DNA of 64,000 bases from Polaribacter filamentus (GCF_002943715.1 NZ_MQUA01000014.1:372001-436000); one strand, 5' to 3'; shown: positions 54,363-63,477, numbered from the stretch's first letter. Notes: generated from the sequence alone by a model not told the origin. Numbers and translations are program-made.

Positions 54363-54899
54363 TTACTTCAGTTTATCAGCATGTAACTTCCTTAACTTAG
54401 ATAGTTTAGGTTCAATTACATAACTGCAATATCCTTGTTGTGTATTTTCTTTGTAATAATTTTGATGTTCTTGTTCAGCTTCGTAAAAAACGGGTAACGC
54501 ACTCATTTCTGTTATGATTGTAGTATCATAATATTGTTGAACTTCCTTCAAAACTTTAGCTGCAATTTCTTGCTGATGTTTATCATGATAAAAAATTACA
54601 GAACGATATTGAGTTCCTTTATCTGCTCCTTGTCTATTTAGAGTTGTAGGATCGTGAGTGGTCATAAAAATGATTAAAAGATCTTCAAAAGAAATAACAT
54701 CAGCATTAAAAGTAATTTGAATTACTTCCGCATGCCCAGTTAATCCTGAACAAATTTCTCTATAGGTTGGCTTTCCAGGAACTTTTCCGCCAGCATAACC
54801 AGAAATTACTTTTTCTACACCTTTTACTTTTTGAAATACAGCTTCTGTGCACCAAAAACAGCCACCGCCAATTGTGGTAATTTGTATATTTTTACTCAT
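54363..54899 (-). CDS. msrA: Peptide-methionine (S)-S-oxide reductase MsrA
   Basis: A 178-residue MsrA, reducing the S-epimer of methionine sulfoxide. The active-site block GGGCFWCTEAVFQKVKGV contains catalytic Cys14; SGYAGGKVPGKPTYREICSGLTGHAEV, DPTTLNRQGADKGTQYRSVI and the C-terminal EQEHQNYYKENTQQGYC are family blocks. It follows the MsrB gene by 39 bp and begins the co-directional redox run MsrA-(glutaredoxin)-SelO-AKR-MsrA2. It is cytoplasmic (no signal peptide). Confidence 0.96.
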   Translation of the reverse strand: MSKNIQITTIGGGCFWCTEAVFQKVKGVEKVISGYAGGKVPGKPTYREICSGLTGHAEVIQITFNADVISFEDLLIIFMTTHDPTTLNRQGADKGTQYRSVIFYHDKHQQEIAAKVLKEVQQYYDTTIITEMSALPVFYEAEQEHQNYYKENTQQGYCSYVIEPKLSKLRKLHADKLK

Positions 54900-54938
54900 T
54901 TTATATTTTTAAAATAAGGGATTAAAACCCCTTGTTGT

Positions 54939-55385
54939 TTATTTTTTATCTAAAACCATCGATTCAGAATTGATGCAATAACGCAATCCGCTTGGTGCTG
55001 GTCCATCAGGAAAAATATGTCCTAAATGCGCATCGCAAGTATTGCACATTACTTCAACTCTTATCATACCTAAAGAAACATCTTTATGATATTTAATTGC
55101 ATTTTCTTTAATTGGCTGTGTAAAACTTGGCCATCCAGAGCTAGAATCGAACTTTATTGTAGAGTCAAATAAAGGCATGTTACAACAAATACAGTTGTAT
55201 TTCCCTTCATCATAAATACTACATAAAGCGCCAGAATTTGGCCTTTCTGTTCCTTTTTGCCTTGTAATTCTAAATTGTTCTGGCGTTAATAGAGCGTTCC
55301 ATTCTTTTTCTGTTTTTTCAACTCTTTTATCTGGAGTTGGATTTCCTTTTGTTGTGAAGCTAATAACCTCTTTCCATGTTAGCAT
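54939..55385 (-). CDS. msrB: Peptide-methionine (R)-S-oxide reductase MsrB
   Basis: A 148-residue MsrB (SelR domain), reducing the R-epimer of methionine sulfoxide. Zinc ligands are in YNCICCNMPLF and VMCNTCDAHLGHIF. SSGWPSFTQPI and RTERPNSGAL-like TERPNSGALC are family blocks, and the catalytic residue lies in LRYCINSESM (Cys). It is the first gene of the redox operon and divergent from the HD-PycTM gene across 180 bp. Confidence 0.96.
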   Translation of the reverse strand: MLTWKEVISFTTKGNPTPDKRVEKTEKEWNALLTPEQFRITRQKGTERPNSGALCSIYDEGKYNCICCNMPLFDSTIKFDSSSGWPSFTQPIKENAIKYHKDVSLGMIRVEVMCNTCDAHLGHIFPDGPAPSGLRYCINSESMVLDKK

Positions 55386-55565
55386 AAAATGTTTTATTTT
55401 CGTTATCTAATTAAAGTAATTTGTTTTCAAAGTAGTCGAAAAATAGACCATAAACTTACAGAATAATTTTGTGGAATCTTCCTTTTAACAATTTATAAAA
55501 TTACGACAATACAGCAAGGAATAAAAGTAAGTTTTAAATGCTTATTTTTGTTGTTAAATTTTTTT

Positions 55566-56777
55566 ATGACAGCGACATTACTAAATAATGCAGAAAAATT
55601 TGTTATTGATTTATTAAATAAAAAGCTAGCGAGTATTTATGTGTATCATAATTTAGTGCATACACAAAGTGTCGTAGAAAAAGTAATTGAGCTTGCAGAA
55701 AATTTAAAAGTTGATGAAATTTCTTCTGAAAATTTGCAACTAGCAACTTGGTTTCATGACACTGGTTTTATAAAAGGGGCCACAAATCACGAGGAAGAAA
55801 GTGTACTAATTTTTACTCAATTTTTAACTCAAAATACTATTGAAGCTAAAAGAATAGAAGTAATTTCTGCGCTAATTTTAGCCACAAAAATTGGTCATCA
55901 GCCTGCAAACGATTTAGAAAAAATAATTATTGATGCAGATTGTGCACATTTAGGAAGCAAAAACTTTGAGGATAAAACATCGTTATTAAGAAAAGAGTGG
56001 GAAATTGCTGAAAATAAGATACATTCTGATGCAGAATGGACAGCGATAAACCTTGAGTTTTTAACCCAAAAACATCGCTATTATACTGATTTTGCTCTTA
56101 AAAATTGGTCTAAAATTAAAAGTAAAAATATAGCATCTTTATTAAAAGATTTAAAGAAAATTAAGCAAGAAAATAAAAAGTTTGATCAGAAAAAGGAGGC
56201 GTTAAAGATTAAAAAAAATAAAAACGTAGTTCCTGAAAGAGGCGTGGAAACGATGTTTAGAGTTGCCTTAAAAAACCACATGACTTTAAGTAATATTGCA
56301 GATACAAAGGCAAATATTTTACTTTCTGTAAATGCAATTATTATTTCTTTAGCGCTATCTACCTTGTTGCCAGTATTAGATAATCCATCTAATCATTATT
56401 TAATCGCACCTTCAGTGGTTTTTATTATTTTTACTGTTGCTTCTATTATATTGTCAATTTTAGCAACAAGACCAAATGTTACTGAGGGTAAGTTTACAAA
56501 AGAAGATGTTGCAAATAAAAAGGTAAATCTTTTATTTTTTGGAAATTTTCATCAAATGAAATTAGATGATTTTGAATGGGGAATTACAGAAATGATGCAA
56601 GACAGAGACTATTTATATAGTTCTTTAACCAAAGATTTATATTTTTTAGGATTGGTTTTAAACAGAAAATACAAAATATTAAGAATTACCTATACCGTTT
56701 TTATGATTGGGATCATTGTAAGTGTCCTTGCGTTTGCGATTGCATTTAAAATAAAGGAAACAGGGAGTTTTTTATAA
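55566..56777 (+). CDS. HD-domain protein with Pycsar-effector-type membrane domain
   Basis: About 403 residues from the ATG at 55566; an upstream ATG adds six residues. The N-terminal HD phosphohydrolase domain has YHNLVHTQSVVEKV, TWFHDTGF (HD pair) and IIIDADCAHLG (distal Asp). After a charged linker (190-220), residues 230-400 match the PycTM domain of Pycsar effectors: ETMFRVALKNHMTLSNIADTKANILLSVNAIIISLALS, a second helix, and a final helix near 375-395. PycTM domains form pores on cyclic-nucleotide binding in anti-phage defence. No cyclase gene is nearby. The gene is convergent with the GAF gene, with 2 bp between stops. Confidence 0.88.
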   Translation: MTATLLNNAEKFVIDLLNKKLASIYVYHNLVHTQSVVEKVIELAENLKVDEISSENLQLATWFHDTGFIKGATNHEEESVLIFTQFLTQNTIEAKRIEVISALILATKIGHQPANDLEKIIIDADCAHLGSKNFEDKTSLLRKEWEIAENKIHSDAEWTAINLEFLTQKHRYYTDFALKNWSKIKSKNIASLLKDLKKIKQENKKFDQKKEALKIKKNKNVVPERGVETMFRVALKNHMTLSNIADTKANILLSVNAIIISLALSTLLPVLDNPSNHYLIAPSVVFIIFTVASIILSILATRPNVTEGKFTKEDVANKKVNLLFFGNFHQMKLDDFEWGITEMMQDRDYLYSSLTKDLYFLGLVLNRKYKILRITYTVFMIGIIVSVLAFAIAFKIKETGSFL

Positions 56778-56779
56778 AA

Positions 56780-59167
56780 TTAAGCCTCAATTTCTTTTAT
56801 TAAATCATTGAAAGTAATCGTGTTTTTGGCATCAAAATCTTTTTGATAAACAACTTCTATTCTCAACGCTTTTAAACCAGATACCCCTTGTAAATCCTCT
56901 AGTTCTAAACTTTCAACTTTGCCTAATTGGTTTTTAGATTGCAAATAAGAAATGTATTTTAAATATTCTAAAGCATCTTTTTCTTGAGAATATACAATAG
57001 CAATTTTTCCAGTAGCCGTTAATCGTTCATCTGTGCCTTTTATATTAGCTTTGTCTATCCTTTTTTTAATGATCTCGTACCTAATGTTATAAGCGCCATC
57101 AACATCAAATTGTTTTTCATCCATCCTAAATTTAATAGCCATCGGATTGCTGTGAACTAAAATTAAGGAGGCAACTCGTAAATCTGCAATCATATTTTTA
57201 CGTTCAGAAAAAGCAACATTTTCCATTTCACACATCACTTGCAATTGCCATAAGCGTAAATTGTATAAATAAATATCATCAAAAGTATCTTCTTTGGTAA
57301 GAGATTCCCCAATATACATGTTGTATTCTATGCCATCTGTTTTGTATCTTTCAAAATAATGAGGATACATTTCTTGTGCTTGAATTTGCTTTTTATCTAT
57401 AAATTTAGAAAGTTTATTATTTAAGAGATTTACACTATTTTCATACTCTTTTCTTTTTTCGTAAACGACACCTAAGTCACTGTCTAGGCGTTCCATATAA
57501 ATTGAAACTTGCTCAGAGAGTGCTGTGTTAATTGTTTTTATATGATTAAAAATCGGATAAATTTCGCGCTTTAAAAAGTCTAAAATTGTTAGTTCATCAC
57601 CCGCATCTAAACCTTTTTTTACATCAGCTAAATAAGCCGAAACTCGAAACTTGAGTTCATTATAAATTGGTAAAGCTTCATATTTACACGCCTCCTTAAG
57701 TACCGTAATAGCCAAGGTTAATTGGGTTGTTAAGTCTTCTTTTATAGCAATATTTCTTGCTTCTGATGAACCTTTTATGTCGCTTTGACCAAATAAAGGG
57801 TACACGTCATGAAAGATAATTTCGTCTAACTTTGCGTTTTCATCACTTTGAGAATCTATATGATATTTTTCTGCAGCTTGATAAAAACGCCATTTTACGG
57901 CGCTATGAATTGATGTGTAATGTTCTTGAATTGTTGCTTCTAAGATATTCTGGTGTTCTTCTGATGTTCTTTTAACAGCGGCTTCAAAAACAGGAATAAT
58001 ATCTTTTAATTTATTGATGTTTACAGAGTTTAACTCGTAAGCTCTTGGAGAGGCAATTTCTAACAATGCTAAATCACCTTTTGCAGTCGCTTCAATAGGA
58101 ATTATAATTATACTCTGAATTTTATTTTTTTGAAGGTTCTTGTAAAAAGGATTCTTACTTGTTGCTGAGCCGTATTGCTCTAAGTCAGAAATCACAAAAG
58201 TTTCATGATTTTTAAAAATTTTTTCTAAAATGCCATTACAGAAATAGCTATCGTCACAAATTATCTCTAAGCTATCTGCTAAAATAATACTGTTTGATTT
58301 TTTCACAAGAGTTCCGTAAATTTTCGAGTTTGTGTTGTCGAAAATAGAGTAGCCTAATTTTAAATCTTTTATGCCATAAAAATTTCTTAGGTTATTTTCT
58401 AGTTTTGAAAGTAGTTTTTCGCCTCCAGCCAATAAATTTTCTTTAATAGAAGAAATCATTTCTTCTGCAGTAACGTCAAATAAACTGATGAGGCCAAAAC
58501 CTTTAAAAAGATAACTGTTAGGCGGTAATTTTTCTCTCCATAAGTCAATATTATCGAAATTATCTAGAAGCTCTTTAAAATCTTCTTGGGTTAGTTTTGG
58601 GGCATTTTCTGTTGGTGTTATTTCAGAGAAATCGGCATTAAAGTTGGCTCTGTAATATTTCATGGTTCCTGTTGTTTTATCAGGAATATCAAAGTAAAAA
58701 GGTCTTTTTACGTCAACTTTATAACCATAAACAGAACTTAAAATAAATGTACAGGCCATAATGTACATGCCGTCATCTTCAAAATTACGAACGTTTAACT
58801 CGAAGTCTTCACCAGCATTATTAATAATGTTTTCAAAACGTTTTGTAAATTTAAAAGAAGTAAATGAAAAAGGAATACTTGCTGCTTTTATTTCGTTTAA
58901 TTGCAAGGGTTCTGGAAACAAAGGGTCTAATAATAAATTTATTTGTTCTTTGTATTTTTCTAATAAAGAATAATCAGAAAAACCAGTATTTAATTCAGGA
59001 TGTTTTTCAAAAATACGTACCATTTCCTTTGCTGCTCCATGATATGGATGATGCGCATATTCAGTATCTGTGTATTTTTGGAACAACACAAAAACTTTCT
59101 GAAAAGAAATATTTAATTGTAACGGAAGCTCTTTGTCTAAAACGGAATTAGGTACTATGATTTTCAT
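56780..59167 (-). CDS. GAF-like domain protein, Bacteroidota-specific
   Basis: A large cytoplasmic protein of about 795 residues from the ATG at 59167 (MKIIVPNSV); seven upstream codons from another ATG are less likely. There is no signal or membrane helix. A GAF-like region lies around residues 280-400 (DSYFCNGILEKIFKNHETFVISDL, IQSIIIIPIEATAKGDLALLEIASPRAYELN). The flanks are helical and family-specific. GAF domains bind small ligands or cyclic nucleotides. Because its stop faces the HD-PycTM stop at 2 bp, a functional link is conceivable but unproven. Confidence 0.75.
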   Translation of the reverse strand: MKIIVPNSVLDKELPLQLNISFQKVFVLFQKYTDTEYAHHPYHGAAKEMVRIFEKHPELNTGFSDYSLLEKYKEQINLLLDPLFPEPLQLNEIKAASIPFSFTSFKFTKRFENIINNAGEDFELNVRNFEDDGMYIMACTFILSSVYGYKVDVKRPFYFDIPDKTTGTMKYYRANFNADFSEITPTENAPKLTQEDFKELLDNFDNIDLWREKLPPNSYLFKGFGLISLFDVTAEEMISSIKENLLAGGEKLLSKLENNLRNFYGIKDLKLGYSIFDNTNSKIYGTLVKKSNSIILADSLEIICDDSYFCNGILEKIFKNHETFVISDLEQYGSATSKNPFYKNLQKNKIQSIIIIPIEATAKGDLALLEIASPRAYELNSVNINKLKDIIPVFEAAVKRTSEEHQNILEATIQEHYTSIHSAVKWRFYQAAEKYHIDSQSDENAKLDEIIFHDVYPLFGQSDIKGSSEARNIAIKEDLTTQLTLAITVLKEACKYEALPIYNELKFRVSAYLADVKKGLDAGDELTILDFLKREIYPIFNHIKTINTALSEQVSIYMERLDSDLGVVYEKRKEYENSVNLLNNKLSKFIDKKQIQAQEMYPHYFERYKTDGIEYNMYIGESLTKEDTFDDIYLYNLRLWQLQVMCEMENVAFSERKNMIADLRVASLILVHSNPMAIKFRMDEKQFDVDGAYNIRYEIIKKRIDKANIKGTDERLTATGKIAIVYSQEKDALEYLKYISYLQSKNQLGKVESLELEDLQGVSGLKALRIEVVYQKDFDAKNTITFNDLIKEIEA

Positions 59168-59244
59168 TCTATGGAATTGTAGATGCAAATTTACGTAAAC
59201 TAATCTTGTAGACGCAATTGATTCAAAATCCTTTCAAATAAAAC

Positions 59245-60555
59245 CTATTTCTGTCTAAAATAAATGGTAATTGGCACTCCAGAAAAGTTGTAAATTTCAC
59301 GTAATTTATTTTCTACAAAACGTCTGTAAGGATCTCTTACATATTGCGGTAAATTACAGAAAAAAGCAAATTGTGGCGTTAAAGTAGGCAATTGCATACA
59401 ATATTTAATCTTCACATATTTTCCTTTTGTTGCGGGCGGTGGATATGTTTTTACAATCTCCAACATTGTATCATTAAATTTACTTGTAGAAATTTTAGTT
59501 TTTCTGTTTTGAAAAACTTCAACAGCCGTCTCAATTGCTTTAAAAATTCGTTGCTTAGTCAAAACAGAGGTAAATATAATGGGCACATCTGTAAAAGGTT
59601 GTATTTGTTTCCTAACCATCGCTTCGAAATCTCGCGTGGTATTGGTTTCTTTTTCAACTAAATCCCATTTATTAATTAGGATTACAACACCCTTTCTGTT
59701 TTTTTCTGCTAACCAAAATATACTTTGATCTTGACCTTCAAAGCCGCGAGTTGCATCTACAACTAAAATAACAACATCAGAATACTCAATGGTGCGAACG
59801 GCACGCATTACAGAATAGAATTCTAAATCTTCTTTTACTCTCGATTTTTTTCTGATTCCTGCCGTATCCACTAAATTAAAGTCGAAACCAAAACGGTTAT
59901 ATTTTGTGTCGATAGAATCTCTTGTTGTACCGGCAATGTCTGTTACTATATTTCTTTCTTCACCAATTAAAGCATTGATAAAAGATGATTTTCCTGCATT
60001 TGGTCTCCCAACCACCGCAAATCTTGGGAGTGCTTCTTTTTCTATATCAATAGGTTCAGGCTCTGGCATTTCTGCAACTAAAGCGTCTAATAAATCTCCT
60101 GTTCCGCTTCCATTAATTGATGCAATTGTAAAATATTCGCCCAAACCAAGATTGTAAAATTCTACAGCATCAGGCTCACGCATTGCATTATCAACTTTAT
60201 TTACCACAGTGAAAATTGGTTTTTTAACCTTGCGTAAAAGTTTTGCAACTTCAGCATCCATAGGTGTAATACCGTCTTCTACATTTACTACAAAAACAAT
60301 TAAATCTGCTTCTTCAATAGCAAGTTTTACTTGTTTTCTAATTTCTTCTTCAAAAATATCATCTGAACCAATGGAATATCCACCTGTATCAATAACAGAA
60401 AAATCTTTTCCATTCCAATCAGATTTTCCATAATGTCTGTCTCTTGTAACTCCGCTAACAGAATCTACAATAGCTTCTCTTCTTTGAACCAGTCTATTAA
60501 AAAGTGTTGACTTTCCTACATTTGGTCTTCCTACAATGGCAACAATGCTATTCAT
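59245..60555 (-). CDS. der: Ribosome biogenesis GTPase Der (EngA)
   Basis: A double-GTPase of about 436 residues needed for 50S subunit assembly. The first G domain has GRPNVGKSTLFNRL, DTGGY and NKVD; the second GRPNAGKSSFINALIG, DTAGIRKKS and NKWD. The C-terminal KH-like domain is complete (FCNLPQYVRDPYRRFVENKLRE). The ATG at 60553-60555 (MNSIVAIVGRPN) was chosen over one seven codons upstream, because a TACCTTTG -7 box at 60574-60581 would overlap the longer form. Confidence 0.97.
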   Translation of the reverse strand: MNSIVAIVGRPNVGKSTLFNRLVQRREAIVDSVSGVTRDRHYGKSDWNGKDFSVIDTGGYSIGSDDIFEEEIRKQVKLAIEEADLIVFVVNVEDGITPMDAEVAKLLRKVKKPIFTVVNKVDNAMREPDAVEFYNLGLGEYFTIASINGSGTGDLLDALVAEMPEPEPIDIEKEALPRFAVVGRPNAGKSSFINALIGEERNIVTDIAGTTRDSIDTKYNRFGFDFNLVDTAGIRKKSRVKEDLEFYSVMRAVRTIEYSDVVILVVDATRGFEGQDQSIFWLAEKNRKGVVILINKWDLVEKETNTTRDFEAMVRKQIQPFTDVPIIFTSVLTKQRIFKAIETAVEVFQNRKTKISTSKFNDTMLEIVKTYPPPATKGKYVKIKYCMQLPTLTPQFAFFCNLPQYVRDPYRRFVENKLREIYNFSGVPITIYFRQK

Positions 60556-60573
60556 TTGAATTGAAATTTTTTG

Positions 60574-60581
60574 CAAAGGTA
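60574..60581 (-). promoter_or_regulatory. Candidate -7 box of der
   Basis: TACCTTTG on the minus strand fits TAnnTTTG and leaves a leader of about 12 nt before the chosen ATG at 60555. No TTTG at -33 is evident. Confidence 0.45.
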
Positions 60582-60636
60582 CGATTTACTAAATTAAAAA
60601 TTATCGTAAATTTAAACAGTTATAAAATAGGTTTTT

Positions 60637-60924
60637 ATGGATGAAGAATTGACTATTTTAATTGAAACTAGAAATAATGAAATCTTTTTAAGACCTAGGT
60701 TTACGATAGATTTAGATGAAAATTTCGATAAAATACTTGCAAAATTTTCTAATGAATTTAAAAAAGAATGCTGTTCTTTTTTAGGAAATATTGTTGACGG
60801 ATATGTATTTATCTCTATTTCTAAGAAGGAAGAACACTTTAACGTGAAGTTAAAAGCATGTGTTTTGTTATTAAGAGTAGTAAGTAGAGAAGTAAACTTC
60901 GGAACTTCAAAAATTGTTTTTTAA
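60637..60924 (+). CDS. Hypothetical protein, 95 residues
   Basis: A small cytoplasmic protein between the convergent/divergent GTPase genes der and era. It has alternating strands and charged helices (LTILIETRNNEIFLRPRF, NEFKKECCSFLGNIVDGYVFISI), no signal peptide and no known motif. Codon use looks normal for the window. It is in its own orientation, opposite to both neighbours. The function is unknown. Confidence 0.6.
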   Translation: MDEELTILIETRNNEIFLRPRFTIDLDENFDKILAKFSNEFKKECCSFLGNIVDGYVFISISKKEEHFNVKLKACVLLLRVVSREVNFGTSKIVF

Positions 60925-60971
60925 ATAAGATAAAATTGTTTTTATATATAATATCGTTTTTTTAAGCTAGT

Positions 60972-61856
60972 CTAGCCCTGATTATAACCAAAGCGTTTTA
61001 ATTGACTTTTATCACTTCTCCAGTTTTTATTTACTTTTACATACAACTCAATAAATACTTTTTTCTCAAAAAATTGTTCTAAATCCTTTCTAGCTTCGGC
61101 GCCAACTCTTTTTAATGCAGACCCTTTATGACCGATGATAATTCCTTTTTGAGTTTCTCTTTCAACCATTATAATTGATCGTATTCTTACGATCGTTTCT
61201 TCTTCAATAAAACTTTCAGTTTCTACTTCTACAGAATAAGGAATCTCTTTTTTGTAGTGCATTAAGATTTTCTCTCTAATCTTTTCATTAACAAAAAAAC
61301 GTTCAGGCTTATCGGTTAATTGGTCTTTAGGATAAAAAGGAGCACCTTCTGGCAATAGTTCTTTAATTTTCTCGAATACAGCAGTTATATTAAATTTTTC
61401 TAAAGCAGAAATAACAAATACATCCGCATTAGGGACTTTAATTTTCCAATATTCAACTTTCTCTTCAACTTCACCTTGAGTAGATTTATCAATTTTATTT
61501 AATAATAAAATAACAGGTATCTTACTGCTAATAATCTTATTAAAGAAAGCTTCGTTTTTTAATTCCTTTTCACCAACTTCTACCATATAAATTAATACAT
61601 CGGCGTCATCTAAGGCAGATTTTACAAAATCCATCATTGATGCTTGCAATTCATAGGCAGGTTGAATGATTCCTGGAGTATCCGAAAAAACAATTTGATA
61701 GTCTTCTTCATTGACTATACCTAGAATACGATGTCTTGTAGTTTGTGCTTTAGGAGTAATGATAGATAGTTTTTCACCTACCAAAGCATTCATTAATGTT
61801 GATTTACCTACGTTAGGATTTCCTATAATATTTACAAAACCAGCTTTATGTGTCAT
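60972..61856 (-). CDS. era: GTPase Era
   Basis: A 294-residue GTPase that matures the 30S subunit and binds 16S rRNA. The G domain shows IIGNPNVGKSTLMNALVG, TTRHRILG, SDTPGII and LLNKIDK. The KH domain carries ETQKGIIIGHKGSALKRVG and FIELYVKVNKNWR near the C-terminus. The start MTHKAGFVNI is standard. A TATCTTTG box ends 4 bp before the ATG, suggesting an almost leaderless transcript. Confidence 0.97.
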   Translation of the reverse strand: MTHKAGFVNIIGNPNVGKSTLMNALVGEKLSIITPKAQTTRHRILGIVNEEDYQIVFSDTPGIIQPAYELQASMMDFVKSALDDADVLIYMVEVGEKELKNEAFFNKIISSKIPVILLLNKIDKSTQGEVEEKVEYWKIKVPNADVFVISALEKFNITAVFEKIKELLPEGAPFYPKDQLTDKPERFFVNEKIREKILMHYKKEIPYSVEVETESFIEEETIVRIRSIIMVERETQKGIIIGHKGSALKRVGAEARKDLEQFFEKKVFIELYVKVNKNWRSDKSQLKRFGYNQG

Positions 61857-61860
61857 GCAG

Positions 61861-61868
61861 CAAAGATA
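61861..61868 (-). promoter_or_regulatory. Candidate -7 box of era, very close to the start codon
   Basis: TATCTTTG (minus strand) matches TAnnTTTG and ends 4 bp before the era ATG. If used, transcription would start at or within a few bases of the ATG. Confidence 0.4.
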
Positions 61869-62017
61869 AATAGATTTTGTAGTTGATTAGATTTTAGATG
61901 ATTAAAAAATGATTAAAAAAAATAAAAAAAAGTTTGGCTAATTGTTTAACTAAAAAATATCTTCCTCTCTCAAAACCTATATTATAAACAATAATGTCTC
62001 CACTGGTGCAAAATCAT

Positions 62018-62311
62018 CAATCAGTTGGTTTCATTATAATTCCATCTTTTACCAACTGATTTCTTCCTTTTCCTGAATTGTTGTTCAACAATGGGTGTGA
62101 ACTTAAATACGCACCATTGAATAGTAGCATGATCCATTTTTACGGCTCTTATAGATAGAAGTTCTTCTACGTTTTTATAGCTAAGACTAAATCTTAACTT
62201 AAAATACACTGCTTGTACTATAATTGATTTAGGGAAGCAGTGACCTTTGAAAATCTTTTTGGAGTATATATATAAGATTTAAGTTTTGCTTAACTTAGAT
62301 GCGGCAGAACC
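62018..62311 (-). pseudogene. IS6 family element remnant
   Basis: An IS6-type end GGTTCTGCCGCATC (62298-62311, minus strand) is followed by the transposase N-terminus: FKGHCFPKSIIVQAVYFKLRFSLSYKNVEELLSIR, then VDHATIQ-like MDHATIQWCVFKFTP and a stop at 62021 just after the first catalytic region (YNETN, where the family has DET). The remaining two thirds are absent. It is a dead fragment between era and the AraC-type gene. Confidence 0.75.
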
Positions 62312-62351
62312 TTAATATTTGCATTTATAAAATCTTTTTTAATTGATACCG

Positions 62352-63455
62352 TCACGTTTTCTCTCCGCTAATTTTAGAATTTCTAAAATCTTTCCAATAT
62401 TCTGTTGGTGTACATCCTTTATTTTTTTTAAAAGCTCTATAAAATGTTTGATGTGAATTAAATCCAGATTCAACGGATAATGATTTTAAATTTTTCTTAA
62501 TTAGATAGTTGCTATTAATAAGCTGAATAGATCTATCTATTCTGTATGAGTTTACAAAATCATTAAAATTTAATTGAGAGTTCGCAAAGATTGCTTTTTG
62601 CACCTTTTTTTTATTAGTGCCAATACGGTCCACAACTTCTTCAATTGTGATTCTCTTTTTTAAATATGCTTTTTCATTTTTAAATAAATTTTCGACCCTA
62701 GAAAAAGTGTCTACATGAATTTTTTCTTCAATAATATTGATTTTTTTAATAAGTGGTAAGTATTTTAAAATAAAGGGATTGGATAAGAAGAAAATAACAG
62801 ACACCATTGCATTAATTCGAATAATTAATGCAATAGTGTTGTCAAAAACAGGATTTGTAATATTGAAGTAATAGCAATTTGTAATTAATATTGTTTCAAC
62901 TAAAATAAAGAGATAACCATAAATCCAAATTTCATATAGTCGTTTTTTTTTAATTGTATTAGAAAAATGGATATGCTTAAAGCATAGTCTAAAAAGGTAT
63001 ACAAATATAGGAATAACCCCTATAGACTTTATAAGTATTTTATCACTAAAGAATATCGGGTTGTCTATTTTAAGTAATAAGATATCTGATTTCACAGTAT
63101 TATAGTTTAATATATAAATCCCATAATAATTTAAAATCATGATTAGCATATATAATACTATTGGAATGCAAAAAAGAAGAGATATTTTTGTTTTATGTCC
63201 CTTTATGGCAGATTCTACATGCAGTGTTAGATAAATAAATGACCCAATATGTAAAATATGGATCAAGTCGAAAAAGCTTGTTCCAATATCATACGATTTT
63301 ATTCCTTTGTATATTAAAGAGGATACTAGTAATAAAAAGGTGTGAATGATTATATAATCTAAATGGAATTTATTTTGGTAGTTCCGTTTAATCAATAAAA
63401 AGCAAATTAAGATAGTGAGTATTCCTATAGTAACATGTATAGTTTGATTTCCCAT
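62352..63455 (-). CDS. Membrane-bound AraC family regulator
   Basis: A 367-residue protein. Residues 1-235 hold seven or so hydrophobic helices, and the C-terminal AraC/XylS DNA-binding domain spans about 255-355: KKRITIEEVVDRIGTNKKKVQKAIFANSQLNFNDFVNSYRI and LKSLSVESGFNSHQTFYRAFKKNKGCTPTEYW, the two HTH units. This multi-helix-plus-AraC layout is frequent in Flavobacteriia and suggests a membrane sensor that acts on DNA directly. The target is unknown. The neighbouring gene at the right edge is divergent. Confidence 0.9.
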   Translation of the reverse strand: MGNQTIHVTIGILTILICFLLIKRNYQNKFHLDYIIIHTFLLLVSSLIYKGIKSYDIGTSFFDLIHILHIGSFIYLTLHVESAIKGHKTKISLLFCIPIVLYMLIMILNYYGIYILNYNTVKSDILLLKIDNPIFFSDKILIKSIGVIPIFVYLFRLCFKHIHFSNTIKKKRLYEIWIYGYLFILVETILITNCYYFNITNPVFDNTIALIIRINAMVSVIFFLSNPFILKYLPLIKKINIIEEKIHVDTFSRVENLFKNEKAYLKKRITIEEVVDRIGTNKKKVQKAIFANSQLNFNDFVNSYRIDRSIQLINSNYLIKKNLKSLSVESGFNSHQTFYRAFKKNKGCTPTEYWKDFRNSKISGEKT

Positions 63456-63469
63456 TTTATATTTTTACT

Positions 63470-63477
63470 CAAATATA
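63470..63477 (-). promoter_or_regulatory. Candidate -7 box of the AraC-type gene
   Basis: TATATTTG (minus strand) matches TAnnTTTG, 14 bp upstream of the ATG. The remaining spacer to 63643 is T-rich and contains another TTTCGAAA at 63564-63571. Confidence 0.4.

Noticed and set aside
55566..56777. A full Pycsar defence operon
   Set aside because: No nucleotidyl cyclase gene and no other defence gene is present within the window; the neighbours are housekeeping genes.
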